A stretch of 64,000 nucleotides of DNA. Origin: Opisthocomus hoazin. Taxonomy: Eukaryota; Chordata; Aves; Opisthocomiformes; Opisthocomidae. Made by a program: the position numbers and the translations under genes. The stretch spans positions 20,135,115 through 20,199,114 of the forward strand of contig NC_134429.1 of the NCBI RefSeq assembly GCF_030867145.1, written 5' to 3'. The notes below the pieces were generated by a model. The model searched no databases and was not told where the DNA came from. It saw only the letters and a list, made by a program, of their open reading frames with translations. Shown one piece after another: positions 63,101 to 64,000 of this stretch. Position 1 is the first letter of the stretch. Each line of letters starts with the position of its first letter.

Positions 63101-63663
63101 TGAAAATTCTGTTGTATTTCATTAATCCAGAGCAAAATCCAGCTTTAAAATCACATGCGTATGAGCTAGCTCAGGTTGGTTGTAACTTACTTACTCTTAT
63201 TTACTGGAAATCACATGAAGAAGGCTTCAGAACACTATCACTTGTGTTGTTTCTTTGCAGTCAGAACTATAGCCTATGTCTGTAGATCAAGGAATTACCT
63301 TCATGTCTGGGGACAGAAAACTGCTCACCTTGGTTACCTCACCTAAGTCATGCGTAGTCATTCTATTCTAATAAAATATATAGGTCCTGGTAAAGTGCCG
63401 TGTGGGCATTTTGGGTGCCTTAGTGACAGAAAGGGTTTTATTTCAACACCCAGGCTGACAGGTATTTTCAAGTAGAAATTTCATCACGTTTCCCCCTTCC
63501 AGCCTCCATGTGTCCTTCTGTACTCACCCTGGTGTTGCACCACTCCGTAATGCATTCCCAGCAGAACAGGTGGCCGCAAGGTGTGGCTGTCGCGTGTCTC
63601 CGTTCTTCCAAACACAAAGTGCAGCGGGAGTGGCGCCCAGCAGTTTTCTCCTTGGTTGTAGTT
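60076..63663 (-). CDS. PEX10: PEX10, peroxisome biogenesis factor 10 (3' part only)
   Basis: PEX10 is a peroxisomal membrane RING ubiquitin ligase. With PEX2 and PEX12 it ubiquitinates the import receptor PEX5 so that it can be recycled. Two exons are in the window: 63663-63528 and 60147-60076. They join in phase 0 (WCNTR then TECPLC). Together they encode the whole C3HC4 RING: CTLC, then [20 protein letters not shown], then [21 protein letters not shown] read in two parts. All eight zinc ligands are present (C-x2-C, C-x-H, C-x2-C, C-x2-C). The stop is TAA at 60078-60076. The membrane-spanning N-terminal part lies beyond the right edge. It converges with RER1, as in other vertebrates. The match to the family is near-identical over the RING. 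Confidence 0.95.
60148..63527 (-). other. PEX10 last intron
   Basis: A 3.4 kb intron between the RING exons. It is AT-rich with no recognisable gene or repeat. The short ORFs in both directions have no coding character. Confidence 0.7.
63528..63663 (-). CDS. PEX10: PEX10 penultimate exon with the RING core
   Basis: The donor is ACCAGG|GTGAGT (GT at 63527-63526). The likely acceptor is TTAACTAG (AG at 63665-63664), which has a weak pyrimidine tract, so the 5' limit is less certain than the donor. It codes [14 protein letters not shown] and then the RING core with CGHLFCWEC. Confidence 0.9.
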
Positions 63664-64000
63664 CTAGTTAACATAGTTACATATTACTTAATTTTATTTA
63701 GCCTGTGTGTAAGAAACATTTGATAACACAGTCCTAAAGTAAACACCACCTTCAAGTATTAAGCCTTTTTGTGAAGCTCTCAAAGCCATGAAATCTAAGA
63801 CATGCTTAAAACATTGAGGAATGCATCAAATGTTAAATTATTAAGGTTCTAACTTAAGTCAAAGTGTCACTCCAGTGTTCTCCCCGTTTGTGAAAGCTGT
63901 TACATTTCCCACCATTGCTTCCACCTCTTCCCTAGTAAGTAAAAATCAACATACTTCTGATGAGCTAGGTTACGGTGTAGTTTCCATTCCTGCCTTGCTC
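63664..64000 (-). other. PEX10 intron at window edge
   Basis: AT-rich sequence upstream of the PEX10 exon. No further exon is visible before the window ends. Confidence 0.5.

Noticed and set aside
1-64000. Search for tRNA or rRNA genes, CRISPR arrays or bacterial-type operons
   Set aside because: None was seen. The window is spliced vertebrate DNA with long AT-rich introns, and no spaced direct-repeat array or tRNA-like box was found by eye.

Overview
The window is nuclear DNA of a bird. Three things show this: spliced vertebrate genes in the order MORN1 - RER1 - PEX10, an avian CR1 LINE fragment at about 20.19-20.33 kb, and a 0.93 kb LTR at about 35.8-36.7 kb of a type common in songbirds and other Neoaves. 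Most of the sequence is AT-rich intron. A CpG-rich block at about 49.1-50.4 kb marks a promoter shared by the divergent MORN1 and RER1 genes.

Layout. Positions 12-48101, minus strand: the MORN1 locus. The intact terminal exon lies at the left edge, and recognisable MORN-repeat exons lie at 38.7, 46.0, 46.8 and 48.0 kb. Between the two ends are three exon-like segments (9.6, 16.6 and 34.2 kb) whose splice phases chain correctly with the MORN exon at 38.7 kb. Positions 49.1-50.4 kb: CpG-rich promoter with NF-Y, ETS and GC-box motifs and a perfect 14-bp minisatellite. Positions 49.8-56.5 kb, plus strand: complete RER1, 196 codons in six coding exons plus a probable 5' UTR exon. Positions 56.5-60 kb: RER1 3' UTR and the convergent RER1/PEX10 tails. 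Positions 60076-63663, minus strand: the last two exons of PEX10, carrying its RING finger. The rest of PEX10 lies beyond the right edge.

RER1 and PEX10 are ordinary housekeeping genes. RER1 is a Golgi-to-ER retrieval receptor and PEX10 a peroxisomal ubiquitin ligase. No functional link between the neighbours is implied.

The main unusual observation is that the MORN-repeat half of MORN1 is broken while its 3' half reads open. The lesions are a +1 frameshift at 48.07 kb, a nonsense codon at 46784-46786, an exon near 46.0 kb with no usable donor, and no recognisable first exon. Several unannotated exon-like ORFs on the same strand are described separately. I found no CRISPR array, tRNA, rRNA or prokaryotic-type system. 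Homology statements rest on remembered family features, since no search could be run.
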